Shown here piece by piece: positions 15,385 through 25,299 of a stretch of DNA of 30,002 nt (position 1 is its first letter; every line of letters begins with the position of its first letter). This DNA comes from Sphaeroforma sirkka (lineage: Eukaryota > Opisthokonta > Ichthyosporea > Ichthyophonida), in contig LUCW03002085.1 of NCBI GenBank assembly GCA_001586965.3, positions 1-30,002 of the forward strand, given 5' to 3'. Made by a program: the position numbers and the translations under genes. Under the pieces are notes generated by a model, which was given only the letters and a program-made list of their open reading frames with translations, made no database searches and was not told where the DNA came from.

Positions 15385-15690
15385 GGTTGTACCTTACGGA
15401 TTGAAATACCTATACGGATTGAAATATTTGCAGTGCGTGACCGATCAAGTCTATATATCGTTGGCCAACGGCTAAGAAACCTTCTATCTGGGCTCTTCTG
15501 GTTGGTTCGTACCTATACGGATTGAAATATTTGCAGTGCGTGACCGATCTAGTCTATATATCGTGGCCAACGGCTAAGAAACCTTCTATCTGGGCTCTTC
15601 TGGTTCGTACCTATTCTGGAAATATTTGCAGTGCTATACGGATTGAAATATTTGCAGCTAAGAAACGTGACCGGTCTAGTCTATATCGTT
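15385..15690 (+). repeat. Cluster of broken satellite monomers
   Basis: This stretch holds a truncated GTACCTTACGG followed by a second CCTATACGG, a GTTGGTTCG duplication, a CGTGGCC deletion at the palindrome, and at about 15,612-15,672 a re-ordered segment in which GCTAAGAAACGTGACC joins unit position about 59 back to position about 17. The following units carry CCGGTCTAG, the variant typical of the right block and rare on the left. Confidence 0.65.
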
Positions 15691-18394
15691 GGCCAACGGC
15701 TAAAGAAACCTTCTATCTGGGCTCTTCTGGTTCGTACCTATACGGATTGAAATATTTGCAGTGCGTGACCGGTCTAGTCTATATATCGTTGGCCAACGGC
15801 TAAGAAACCTTCTATCTGGGCTCTTCTGGTTCGTACCTATACGGATTGAAAATATTTGCAGTGCGTGACCGATCTCTAGTCTATATATCGTTGGCCAACG
15901 GCTAAGAAACCTTCTATCTGGGCTCTTCTGGTTCGTACCTATACGGATTGAAATATTTGCAGTGCGTGACCGATCTAGTCTATATATCGTTGGCAACGGC
16001 TAAGAAACCTTCTATCTGGGCTCTTCTGGTTCGTACCTATACGGATTGAAATATTTGCATGCGTGACCGATCTAAGTCTATATATCGTTGGCCAACGGCT
16101 AAGAAACCTTCTATCTGGGCTCTTCTGGTTCGTACCTATACGGATTGAAATATTTGCAGTGCGTGACCGATCTAGTCTATATATCGTTGGCCAACGGCTA
16201 AGAAACCTTCTATCTGGGCTCTTCTGGTTCGTACCTATACGGATTGAAATATTTGCAGTGCGTGACCGATCTAGTCTATATATCGTTGGCCAACGGCTAA
16301 GAAACCTTCTATCTGGGCTCTTCTGGTTCTGGGCTCTTCTGGTTCGTACCTATACGTTGGATTGAAATATTTGCAGTGCGTGACCGATCTAGTCTATATA
16401 TCGTTGGCCAACGGCTAAGAAACCTTCTATCTGGGCTCTTCTGGTTCGTACCTATACGGATTGAAATATTTGCAGTGCGTGACCGATCTAGTCTATATAT
16501 CGTTGGCCAACGGCTAAGAAACCTTCTATCTGGGCTCTTCTGGTTGGTTCGTACCTATACGGATTGAAATATTTGCAGTGCGTGACCGATCTAGTCTATA
16601 TATCGTTGGCCAACGGCTAAGAAACCTTCTATCTGGGCTCTTCTGGGGATTCTTATTTTTCGTACCTATACGGATTGAAATATTTGCAGTGCGTGACCGA
16701 TCAAGTCTATATATCGTTGGCCAACGGCTAAGAAACCTTCTATCTGGGCTCTTCTGGTTCGTACCTATACGGATTGAAATATTTGCAGTGCGTGACCGAT
16801 CTAGTCTATATATCGTTGGCCAACGGCTAAGAAACCTTCTATCTGGGCTCTTCTGGTTCGTACCTATACGGATTGAAATATTTGCAGTGCGTGACCGATC
16901 TAGTCTATATATCGTTGGCCAACGGCTAAGAAAACCTTCTATCTGGGCTCTTCTGGTTCGTACCTATACGGATTGAAATATTTGCAGTGCGTGACCGATC
17001 TAGTCTATATATCGTTGGCCAACGGCTAAGAAACCTTCTATCTGGGCTCTTCTTCTGGTTCGTACCTATACGGATTGAAATATTTGCAGTGCGTGACCGA
17101 TCTAGTCTATATATCGTTGGCCAACGGCTAAGAAACCTTCTATCTGGGCTCTTCTGGTTCGTACCTATACCTATACGGATTGAAATATTTGCAGTGCGTG
17201 ACCGATCTAGTCTATATATCGTTGGCCAACGGCTAAGAAACCTTCTATCTGGGCTCTTCTGGTTCGTACCTATACGGATTGAAATATTTGCAGTGCGTGA
17301 CCGATCTAGTCTATATATCGTTGGCCAACGGCTAAGAAACCTTCTATCTGGGCTCTTCTGGTTGGTTCGTATTTGCCTATACGGATTGAAATATTTGCAG
17401 TGCGTGACCGATCTAGTCTATATATCGTTGGCCAACGGCTAAGAAACCTTCTATCTGGGCTCTTCTGGTTCGTACCTATACGGATTGATTGAAATTTGCA
17501 GTGCGTGACCGATCTAGTCTATATAGTTGGCCAACGGCTAAGAAACCTTCTATCTGGGCTCTTCTGGTTCGTACCTATACGGATTGAAATATTTGCAGTG
17601 CGTGACCGATCTAGTCTATATATCGTTGGCCAACGGCTAAGAAACCTTCTATCTGGGCTCTTCTGGTTCGTACCTATACGGATTGAAATATTTGCAGTGC
17701 GTGACCGATCTAGTCTATATATCGTTGGCCAACGGCTAAGAAACCTTCTATCTGGGCTCTTCTGGTTCGTACCTATACGGATTGAAATATTTGCAGTGCG
17801 TGACCGATCTAGTCTATATATCGTTGGCCAACGGCTAAGAAACCTTCTATCTGGGCTCTTCTGGGCTCTACTGGTTCATATGCATACGTGATTGAAATAT
17901 TTGCAGTGCGTGACCGATCTAGTCTATATATCGTTGGCCAACGGCTAAGAAACCTTCTATCTGGGCTCTTCTGGTTCGTACCTATACGGATTGAAATATT
18001 TGCAGTGCGTGACCGATCTAGTCTACTATATCGTTGGCCAACGGCTAAGAAACCTTCTATCTGGGCTCTCTTCTGGTTCGTACCTATACGGATTGAAATA
18101 TTTGCAGTGCGTGATATTTGCAGTGCGTGAGTCTATATATCGTTGGCCAACGGCTAAGAAACCTTCTATCTGGGCTCTTCTGGTTCGTACCTATACGGAT
18201 TGAAATATTTGCAGTGCGTGACCGGATCTAGTCTATATATCGTTGGCCAACGGCTAAGAAACCTTCTATCTGGGCTCTTCTGGTTCGTACCTATACGGAT
18301 TGAAATATTTGCAGTGCGTGACCGATCTAGTCTATATATCGTTGGCCAACGGCTAAGAAACCTTCTATCTGGGCTCTTCTGGTTCGTACCTATA

Positions 18395-18560
18395 CGGATT
18401 GAAATATTATTTGCTAGTGCTATATATTGAAATATTTGCAGTGCGTACCTATATAGTTATATCGCCAACGGCTAAGAAACCTTCTATCTGGGCTCTTCTG
18501 GTTCGTACCTATACGGATTGAAATACCTATATTTGCGGATTGAAATATTTGCAGTGCGTG
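18395..18560 (+). repeat. Rearranged satellite monomers near 18.4-18.5 kb
   Basis: Copies here show GAAATATTATTTGCTAGTGC, an extra TATATATTG, GTGCGTACCTATATAGTTA joining unit position about 18 to about 85, loss of half the palindrome (ATCGCCAACGG), and a duplicated GAAATACCTATATTTGCGG. Disturbance of this kind becomes more frequent towards the right end of the left block. Confidence 0.65.
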
Positions 18561-19140
18561 ACCGACGGCTAGTCTATATCTCGTTGGCCAACGGCTAAGA
18601 AACCTTCTATCTGGGCTCTTCTGGTTCGTACCTATACGGATTGAAATATTTGCAGTGCGTGACCGATCAAGTCTATATATCGTTGGCCAACGGCTAAGAA
18701 ACCTTCTATCTGGGCTCTTCTGGTTCGTACCTATACGGATTGAAATATTTGCAGTGCGTGACTAGATCTAGTCTCTATATCGTTGGCCAACGGCTGAAGA
18801 AACCTTCTATCTGGGCTGTGGTTCGTACCTATACGGATTGAAATATTTTGCGTGACCGATCTAGTCTATATATATCGTTGGCCAACGGCTAAGAAACCTT
18901 CTATCTGGGCTCTTCTGGTTCGTACCTATACGGATTGAAATATTTGCAGTGCGTGACCGATCTAGTCTATATATATCGTTGGCCAACGGCTAAGAAACCT
19001 TCTATCTGGGCTCTTCTGGTTCGGATTGAAATATTTGCAGTGCGTGACCGATCTAGTCTATATATCGTTGGCCAACGGCTGAAACCTTCTATCTGGGCTC
19101 TTCTGGGCTCTTCTGGTGACCGATATTACCTATACGGATT

Positions 19141-19711
19141 GAAATATTTGCAGTGCGTGACCGTGGCAAGTCTATATCTCGTTGGCCAACGGCTAAGAAA
19201 CCTTCTATCTGGGCTCTTCTGGTTCGTACCTATACGGATTGAAATATTTGCAGTGCGTGACCGATCTAGTCTATATATCGTTGGCCAACGGCTAAGAAAC
19301 CTTCTATCTGGGCTCTTCTGGTTCGTACCTATACGGATTGAAATATTTGCAGTGCGTGACCGGGCAAGTCTATATCTCGTTGGCCAACGGCTAAGAAACC
19401 TTCTATCTGGGCTCTTCTGGTTCGTACCTATACGGATTGAAATATTTGCAGTGCGTGACCGATCTAGTCTATATATCGTTGGCCAACGGCTAAGAAACCT
19501 TCTATCTGGGCTCTTCTGGTTCGTACCTATACGGATTGAAATATTTGCAGTGCGTGACCGGCAAGTCTATATCTCGTTGGCCAACGGCTAAGAAACCTTC
19601 TATCTGGGCTCTTCTGGTTCGTACCTATACGGATTGAAATATTTGCAGTGCGTGACCGGGCAAGTCTATATCTCGCTGGCCAACGGCTAAGAAACCTTCT
19701 ATCTGGGCTCT
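19141..19711 (+). repeat. Alternating two-monomer (about 198 bp) pattern at the block edge
   Basis: The last six monomers start at 19,141, 19,241, 19,340, 19,439, 19,538 and 19,636. Numbers 1, 3, 5 and 6 carry a GGCAAGTCTATATCTCG variant. Numbers 2 and 4 carry the standard GATCTAGTCTATATATCG. The alternation over the first five is a short higher-order repeat of two units. It lies directly against the retroelement junction. Confidence 0.8.
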
Positions 19712-19713
19712 TT

Positions 19714-20474
19714 TCAGTCAGTCTCAACAGTTCCCTCATGAAGCCTAGACCACGCGTCTGGTAACACGTTCTTTATACCCGGGATGTGCGAGATAGTAAA
19801 ATTGAAAGGCGCTATGATGTGATGCCATCGTTGTAGCATCGGATTCAGCTTTAGCTGTGTGTTCATATACGGATTGAAATATTTGCAGTGTGATCAGTCA
19901 ACACTGAAAAGCGTTGACCTTCGAGATGATCCCGGAAGTGTGTGAGACCATATACCAAGGCCAATAATTCCTTCATGGGTGTTGCGTAATTGCGCTGTGC
20001 TGCGTTGAGGGTCTTGCTGAAGAACATTAGGTATTGCTTCTTCCCTTCTATGGTCTGGAACAATGCACCTCCAATACCGTAGTCGCTTGCATCCGTTTCG
20101 AGTTGTAAAGGTACTTCGTCGACGGGAAATTTCAACACTACTGCCTCAACTATGGCTTGCTTCATGGCATCCCAAGCTTGCTGGTGTCTCTGTTCCCACC
20201 TGTCTCCAATGATTTCCTTAGGCTTCAGTCTTACAAATTCCCGGAGTGGGGCAACTACCTCTGCAAAGTTTGGTAGGTGCTCGTGAAGAAAGTTGGCTAA
20301 TCCCAAGGCTGATGCAATGTCTTTGTACTTCTTCGGGGTTGGCCAGTCAATGAGCTTGGCCTGCTTTTCATGGCAAATATCAATTCCGGCCTTCGATACT
20401 CGCTTCCCTAGGATCATGACTTCTTTGACTGCAAAATGACATTTTGAAGGGTTTAGCTTGAAACTGTGGTACGT
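19714..20474 (-). pseudogene. Ty3/gypsy-type RT thumb and RNase H remnant
   Basis: This is the C-terminal part of a Ty3/gypsy-type pol, which degrades the RNA strand of the RNA:DNA hybrid during reverse transcription. An open frame at 20,417-19,863 (184 codons, extendable upstream to about 20,474) starts with RT thumb/connection sequence, then RNase H. TDASD at residues 108-112 holds the first acidic residue (D109), MKELLA holds E150, and VLTDH holds D175. The frame then runs into eight satellite-derived residues (TANISIRI) and a stop. RNase H resumes two bases out of frame at 19,866 and reads to a stop at 19,714; it contains HIPGIKN and LPDAWSRL, the latter matching the family's ADALSR-type motif with the fourth acidic residue. 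All four catalytic positions are visible, but the gene is split. Integrase, expected next in this family, is absent because the satellite block begins here. Confidence 0.9.
19866..19893 (+). repeat. Satellite fragment inside RNase H
   Basis: ATATACGGATTGAAATATTT followed by GCAGTGTGATCA matches unit positions from about 90 through the next unit's position 16, then returns to retroelement sequence. It sits exactly between VLTDH and the resumed RNase H frame and replaces the short stretch normally joining them. No target-site duplication is visible. It lies about 240 bp from the last left-block monomer start, which is not a multiple of 99. Confidence 0.85.
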
Positions 20475-20826
20475 CAGCCGCCCGAATGACCTCTTTCACT
20501 ACTCGTACGTGTTCCTCGTAGTCATCTGTTGCTATTACGATGTCGTCCAGGTAGTGGTGTGCCGGAAGTTCTTGCAATATCACACTCAGTGTACGCTGAA
20601 ACTGCTGCGTCAGTGTGTGTATATCCAAATGGCGCTGATGTAAAGGAATACTGGCTTTTGCCATGTGTGAAACTGAATAGATACTGAGAATCAGGGTGAA
20701 TTGGGAGTCGATGGTACGCTGCGGTTAGTTGGATCCAATGTCGTGTAATATCTCTTCCCTTTGATGTTACCAATGATGTCGTTGATACGGGGAATAATGA
20801 ACTGATCCGCCGGTATTATATGCATT
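20420..20826 (-). pseudogene. Reverse transcriptase core with several frameshifts
   Basis: This is the RT palm and fingers of the same element; it copies the element's RNA into DNA. Going right to left, homology passes through different frames: IPADQFIIPRINDIIG-like sequence at about 20,816-20,730, then AAYHRLPIHPDSQYLFSF and APFGYTH at about 20,728-20,612, then FQRTLSVILQELPAHHYLDD at about 20,615-20,542, then a last change at about 20,470-20,485 into the thumb/RNase H frame. The YLDD catalytic box is at 20,553-20,542 and is intact. At least four frame changes in 400 bp rule out a working product. Because the encoded residues are otherwise well kept, either decay is recent or the indels are sequencing or consensus errors. 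Confidence 0.88.
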
Positions 20827-21338
20827 CACCGCTCTGAGGAAAAACACACTCGCACTTTCTTTAGTTCTCCAGATTGAGTATACTCTGGCACGGCGAGTCT
20901 ATAAGGGTAAGTTGACGGAAGTGGCTGTATCTGGGCCTTTGAACTATGACCAAATCTTGAATCCACTTCTGAAATCTGTCTATCTACCCATGGTATCCAT
21001 TTGTCTGCTACAAAGTTCCTTACTGCCTTCCGCATCCTTGCAGCTTGATCTGGTGTCACTGGCAATCTAACTCTCGCCTCCTTCCAGTCTGCACCTGTCG
21101 GATTGAAATTTTCTCGAATACCGTCATTGTGGCCCCTCAGTTCCTTGTCTAGTTCCAGGCGAACACCGGTTTCCTCGGTCAAATCTGGTGGTCGTCTCAG
21201 CGGTATTGGTTCCAATAGTTTGTCTAGCTCCGTTGGATCTATGGGTGAGAATGGCGATTGAAGGCCTCCCACGTATAGCCCTAAGCCAGGCATAAGATCC
21301 TGGCCTACGATCGCGTCGATAGCCGGTGGTAGATTCAT
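20826..21338 (-). pseudogene. Protease C-terminus, linker and RT N-terminus
   Basis: An uninterrupted 170-codon frame. Its start holds IVGQDLMPGLGLYVGG, which fits the hydrophobic-G-(R/Q)-D/N segment near the C-terminus of retropepsins. A charged, proline-containing linker follows. The last 50 residues (PLPSTYPYRLAVPEYT then KKVRVCF) fit the start of an RT fingers domain. The frame ends at 20,826 where RT homology moves to another frame. The methionine at 21,338 is internal: homologous sequence continues upstream in the same frame to about 21,385. GATTGAAAT at 21,103-21,111 resembles a satellite word but codes NFNPTGADW smoothly, so it may be coincidence. Confidence 0.8.
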
Positions 21339-21625
21339 TAGCTCGAAAGACTGTTCTGTGAGCTTGAGACCATATCGTACTGGAGTTTGTACGGTTGGCC
21401 ATTCGGCTGTACGAACCTACGATCAGCTCTTATATATAGGACCCCTCCGGATTGAAATAATTTGCAATCCCCAATCGTGTGCGGATGTCGAATCAATGCA
21501 ACTTCTGTTGCCCAACGGCTAAGAAACGCCCTGCATGTCTTACCGTTAATCAGGATGGATATGAATACTCGATTGTCCATTGAAAGTAATGGATCTTTGA
21601 TCGATAGTATCACAGGTGTGGCCAA
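21338..21625 (-). pseudogene. Retropepsin-like protease with its active site replaced
   Basis: A 95-codon frame that reads as an LTR-element aspartic protease, which would cut the gag-pol polyprotein. Residues 20-34 (VFISILINGKTCRAF) are the strand before the flap, and ATEVALIRH at 39-47 follows the catalytic loop. The expected D-(S/T)-G triad is replaced by S36-R37-W38 (21,520-21,512), because the DNA at 21,507-21,528 is the satellite word GTTGCCCAACGGCTAAGAAA with one mismatch. A second satellite word (CCGGATTGAAATAATTTGCA, about 21,448-21,467) lies in the middle of the domain. The reading frame crosses both words without a stop. The domain could not be catalytic as written. Confidence 0.75.
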
Positions 21626-21673
21626 CGGCTAAGAAAACTTCTAAGTTGCATCTACATCCGACACCCTTACGTC

Positions 21674-22111
21674 CTATTCCTGATCTAGTCTGCCTATGGT
21701 TTCCCACGTTGCATCCTCTTCTAACTCACCCTGTTCGATTTTCGTCTGGGTGTGCCAGTATGGAAGCAATGTGTGTGTCTGTAGGCGTGGTCTCCTCCTA
21801 TCTGGGTTTCTGCTGGTCGTCCGAGTCTGTTGAAAGCCGTAATGGTGCGTGACCGCGGGCAAACTCTTATCGAAGGATACGCCTTGCTTAAATCCTCGGC
21901 CTCTTCTGGATGTGAACCCAACCCTTTTGTTCGACTGGCAGTGCTTGCAGGATCTATATATGCCTGAAACGGGTGGGAAACCCGCTCTGCACGCGTAACA
22001 CGTGGTGGTCGTAGACGTGCTTGTGAAATGTGTGCTGCCTCCTCCTGTATTCGTATTCAAATTATATATCGTTGTTGGGCTGGAAACTAAGAACGCTTCT
22101 ATCCCCCACAT
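21674..22111 (-). pseudogene. Gag C-terminal region with Cys-Cys zinc motif
   Basis: A 145-codon frame lying between gag and protease on the same strand. It opens with a Thr/Ser/Gly-rich stretch (residues 19-37), then C38-Y-A-C41 and C55-K-H-C58, a C-X2-C-X13-C-X2-C arrangement at 22,000-21,938, then a basic RRGRG segment. Position and composition fit the nucleic-acid-binding end of gag. The spacing is not the classic CCHC knuckle (C-X2-C-X4-H-X4-C), so it may be another zinc-ribbon type or a motif altered by overlaid satellite words. An overlapping frame at 21,921-21,721 also looks partly coding, so a frameshift within the region is likely. Confidence 0.55.
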
Positions 22112-22411
22112 TCATCTGTGTCCGTACCCGTTGTCTGAGGATGGCATCGTGTTTCTTGTATGTCTCGTTTTAAAATGCGGAGAAGGTCTTCAGTCTCCAG
22201 GTGGTCCCAACTATATGTGGTGTTGTAGCGTGCGTTCATACGTCATATTACCTGCAGTCAGGTCCTCGAGGGCCTGTATGAGGCAGTGATTGGCCAACCG
22301 CTTAGGAAAGTCCTTGCCCTTATCTGCTCGCTCCCAGGCTCTCTTGTGAACTTCCACAATCTTGTTCAAATGTTCCCTGGCTGACGTGACCCCTCTGGTG
22401 CGGGATTACCG
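22099..22411 (-). pseudogene. Gag capsid-like remnant, two frames
   Basis: This segment is not flagged by ORF length alone. The minus strand from about 22,405 reads a helical, charged sequence (HLNKIVEVHKRAWERAD, then DFPKRLANHCLIQALEDL) to a stop at 22,211. A one-base change then continues it as WDHLETEDLLRILKRDIQ from 22,209 to a stop at 22,099. Charge pattern and position (before the zinc motif, same strand) fit a gag capsid C-terminal domain. Both stops fall in satellite-like words: CTATAT at 22,211, and CTAAGAACGCTTCTATC at 22,087-22,103. Identification as gag rests on context. Confidence 0.6.
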
Positions 22412-22754
22412 TTGGCCAACGGCTTAGAAGGTAGGGTCTACGGTGGCCTTGGTTCTCATGTTGACAGATTTGAAATATTTGCAGTGCGTGACCGATATAC
22501 CCTCAGCTCATATGGTTGCCAACGGAGATAGTCAAACCTGGCCTTTCTGCCTTAAAATGTATGAGTACCTTATTGAAATATTTACCATCCACGACTCATC
22601 TAGTCTATAGACATGGGCGTTCTTAAGAAACCCTCTTCTAGCTCCCCTGGTGTGTCTCTATACGATTGAAATATTTGCAGTGCGTGACGGTCTAAAGGCC
22701 AATATATCCATGGCCAACGGCTAAGGAACCTTCTATCTGATAGCTTCCTATAAT

Positions 22755-22923
22755 TGAGTATTCAACGTGACCTCCTTCAAACGTATCGATCGTGGACGTT
22801 AGTAATGTACATCTTGGGACATCGTAGTTTCCCTGTGCTCGACAAAGTTCATCCATAAAGAAGGATATCTTTGCGAGGCGTGACCATGGCAAGGCGATGC
22901 TCGTTCCACTGCGCTGGTGTCAT
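22755..22923 (-). pseudogene. Gag fragment, probable N-terminal half
   Basis: From an ATG at 22,923 the minus strand reads MTPAQWNEHRLAMV and then moves to a second frame, LAKISFFMDELCRAQGNYD, continuing to about 22,755 before satellite words take over. The frame change coincides with GCGAGGCGTGACC at about 22,873-22,885, a near match to the satellite GCAGTGCGTGACC. A gag role is inferred from position upstream of the capsid-like segment on the same strand; no family motif was recognised. Confidence 0.4.
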
Positions 22924-23205
22924 GATCGGCTCTCTCGCCTGTTTCTGGTTTGTACCTATCGGATTGAAATATTTGCATGAACGTGACCGTCGTCGTCTCA
23001 CTATATCGTTGGCTTAACGTCGTCGAAACCTTCTATCTGGGCGCTTCTGTCGTCGTACCTATACTAGGATTGAAATATTTGCAGTGCGTGATCGCGCTAG
23101 TCTAGTCTCGGTGCTGTCGGCTGAGAAACCATCTATCTACGTCTTTGTTCGTTCGTTCGGCTTCCCTATGATTTCCCCGTGACCGGGTCGCTCAAATATT
23201 GCTGG

Positions 23206-23505
23206 CTAGCTGTCGGCCCCTTCTTTCGTGGGCTCTTTTGCTTCGAGTGCCCGTGGCCCACCCTGACATATTTCTATGCCGTTGGACTTGTCGTTCATCC
23301 CCGTTGCCTGCGAGGGAATCTGACTTGCACTGGTAAAACTCCCCGATCGAGTTCGCTTTCGAGTGAAATCTCGTTCAGGTGCTCGGTATAAAAGGCTGCC
23401 ATGAATACGGTCTATCACTCGCTGAATGAATGCCCGAAGTACCTCGGACATTGGCTTGCAGTCGCGTGCTGCTGGTTCAGCAGACTTTATATACTCGTTG
23501 GCCAA
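23206..23505 (-). pseudogene. Possible gag 5' region or unrecognised coding remnant
   Basis: A 99-codon open frame in the longest stretch of the mosaic zone nearly free of satellite words (about 23,160-23,480). It begins in a satellite word (TTGGCCAACG), so the first residues are not original. The middle (EVLRAFIQRVIDRIHGSLLY) is helical and amphipathic, followed by a basic Arg/Ser-rich part (ERDFTRKRTRSGSF) and a polar tail. Strand and position suit an upstream part of the same element's gag. I do not recognise a family. Confidence 0.35.
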
Positions 23506-24234
23506 CGGCTAAGAAACCTTCTGCATCTCACTGTCTTCTGGATCTGCCTCCCTCTTGCCGATGAAATATTTGCAGTGCCCGTGACTGATGTCGTCTGCTT
23601 ATATCGCCTGGCCAACGGCTAAGAAACCTGTTCTGGGCTCGCGGTTGTTCATCTCTTATACGGATTGAAATATTTGTCAGTGCGTGAAGAAGCTAGTCTA
23701 TATATCGTTGGCCGAAATCGACAAAGAAACCTCTGGGCTCTTTTGCCGTCGCGACGAGTGCGTCGATTTGCAGTGCGTGACCGGTCTAGCATAGGCATCG
23801 TTGGCCAACGGCTAAGAAACCTTCTGGGCTTGTGTTAACCTTCTATCTGGGATGTATGGCTTACCTGTTGTTGATGAATAGTTGGCAGTGCGTGACCGAG
23901 TGTCGGCTCTATATAATAGTTGACCAGCCATTTAAGAAACCTTCTTCCGCCGCTCTCTCTGGTTGATACCAAAATAGATTGAAATATTTGCAGTGCGTGA
24001 TCATGTTGATGTCTATAAGGTCTGTTGGCCAACGGCTAAGAAACCTCTATCTGCGCTCGAATACTGGTTGCTCCTTGATGATTGAAATCATTTTGTTTGG
24101 GTTGGTTTTGTTAATGAGTACTCGTTTGGCCAACGGCTGAAACCTGTCTATCTGGGTAATTAAGAGTTGCTGATAGACTTGAAATATTTGCAGTGATCAC
24201 CCGTCTGTCGTGTTATATCGTTCTGCCAACGGCT

Positions 24235-24366
24235 TTAATCCAACCTTCTGACCACTGTACTTCAACATCAATCAAATTGAGGCCTGCAGCCAGGAAGTTC
24301 AGGTCAAGGTTCCCAAGAATAACCTTGAAGCCCAAGGTAGATATATCGGTTATGAAGTTGGCCAAA
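24235..24366 (-). pseudogene. Unrecognised short coding-like remnant
   Basis: Within an open minus-strand frame at 24,398-24,213, the central residues (LGFKVILGNLDLNFLAAG, then LIDVEVQWSEGW) look like protein, while both ends are satellite-derived. Alternating hydrophobic residues recall a beta-rich domain such as a retropepsin C-terminal half, but this is only a resemblance. It could be chance. Confidence 0.2.
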
Positions 24367-25299
24367 AAGAAACCTTCTATCTGGGCTCTTCTATTCAAAC
24401 CAACGGATTGAGTGTATTTGCACGATGCCTGATAAGTGACTGTCTAGTCTATATATCGTTATTTCGGCTAAGAAACTTTGCTATCTGGGCTGCTTCTGGT
24501 TCGCCTTATACGTCGATTGAAATATCCTTAGTTTTCACCAACAATCATACAACCGTACCAGGCTATCGTTGGCCAACGGCTGAAACCTTCGTTGACTCTT
24601 CTGGTTCGTCTCTATACGGATTGAAATATTTGCAGTGCGTGATATATACGAAAATCTATATATCGTTGGCCAACGGCTAAGAAACCTTCTATCTGGGCTC
24701 TTCTGGTTGTGTGTTGGTTGAAATATTTGGTTCGTACCCCCCGTCTATATATCGTTTTTTCCTATGCTTTCGTGCTCATCGAAGTTCGCGCATGCAACGA
24801 TGGCGAACATTCGACTCCGAGATATTTTCGAAAAATCGATCTTCTAACCATGCCAGTCTTTTATCGTCTAGCCAATTGATTACCAAAACTTGGGCTCCCG
24901 TAGTTGATATTTGTTGAAAAATACAGAGTTGAAATCGCATTTTTCTGTCTCAACGGCTCCCAAACCTTCTATCTGGCTCCTCTTCTGGTTCGTACCTATA
25001 CGGATTGACACGTTTCCATTCTACGTGCGTGACACTGTCGAGTCTCTATATCGTTGGCCAACTTTTCTTGAAACCTTCTATCTGGGCCCTTTGTGTCGCT
25101 GTACTCTATACACGGATTGAAATATTTCTGCCATGACCGACCTAGTCTATAAATCGTTGGCCAACGGCTAAGAAACTGCATATCTTCGTCTTCTGGTGGA
25201 TTGACTAGGCCAGTGAAAACATTGTTCGTGAAACGTCTATATGACGTTGGCCTAATTAGTCAGAGGGAGGCCTTGATTGTCAACGACGGCCTGAAAAAG

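Larger units (their letters stand above)
1..19711 (+). repeat. Left block of 99 bp tandem satellite, about 200 monomers
   Basis: Head-to-tail copies of a 99 bp unit cover this whole stretch. Numbering from GAAATATTTG as base 1, the unit holds AAATATTT at 2-9, GCAGTGCGTGACC at 10-22, GATCTAGTC at 23-31, a TATATAT run at 32-38, the perfect 12 bp palindrome CGTTGGCCAACG at 39-50, CTAAGAAACC at 52-61 and CTTCTGGTTCGTACC at 75-89. The usual left-block form has GACCGATC at 19-26. Identity between copies is high, but small indels and word duplications are frequent. Recurrent length variants are CTGAAACC (-2), CTAAAGAAACC (+1), CTAGAAACC (-1), and CGGTTG or CAGTTG (-1) for CGGATTG. No other gene-like sequence is seen here. 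The left end lies outside the window; the right end is abrupt at about 19,711, inside the unit at CTGGGCTCTT. A centromeric, subtelomeric or heterochromatic location is possible but not shown. Confidence 0.97.
21390..22900. repeat. Satellite words interleaved with retroelement sequence
   Basis: Satellite words occur inside the gag-protease region at the positions they hold in the unit. From GTTGGCCA at 21,394 to GATTGAAAT at 21,451 the spacing equals that of a true monomer. Unit starts implied by separate words are about 21,735, 21,832, 21,927 and 22,032 (steps of 95-105), then 22,372, 22,472, 22,575 and 22,668. Between the words the bases are not satellite and often still encode retroelement-like protein on the minus strand. 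Confidence 0.8.

Noticed and set aside
1..19711. CRISPR array
   Set aside because: Units are contiguous 99 bp repeats with no unique spacers between them, and no cas-like genes are present.
20458..20643. Forward-strand ORF opposite the reverse transcriptase
   Set aside because: It is antisense to clear RT homology including YLDD, so it is a shadow frame.
19714..23505. A complete, active LTR retrotransposon
   Set aside because: Integrase and LTRs are not seen, at least five frame breaks occur, and the protease triad is missing.
24711..24917. 68-codon forward ORF as a gene
   Set aside because: The first part is satellite-derived. The rest shows no recognisable motif or compositional support.
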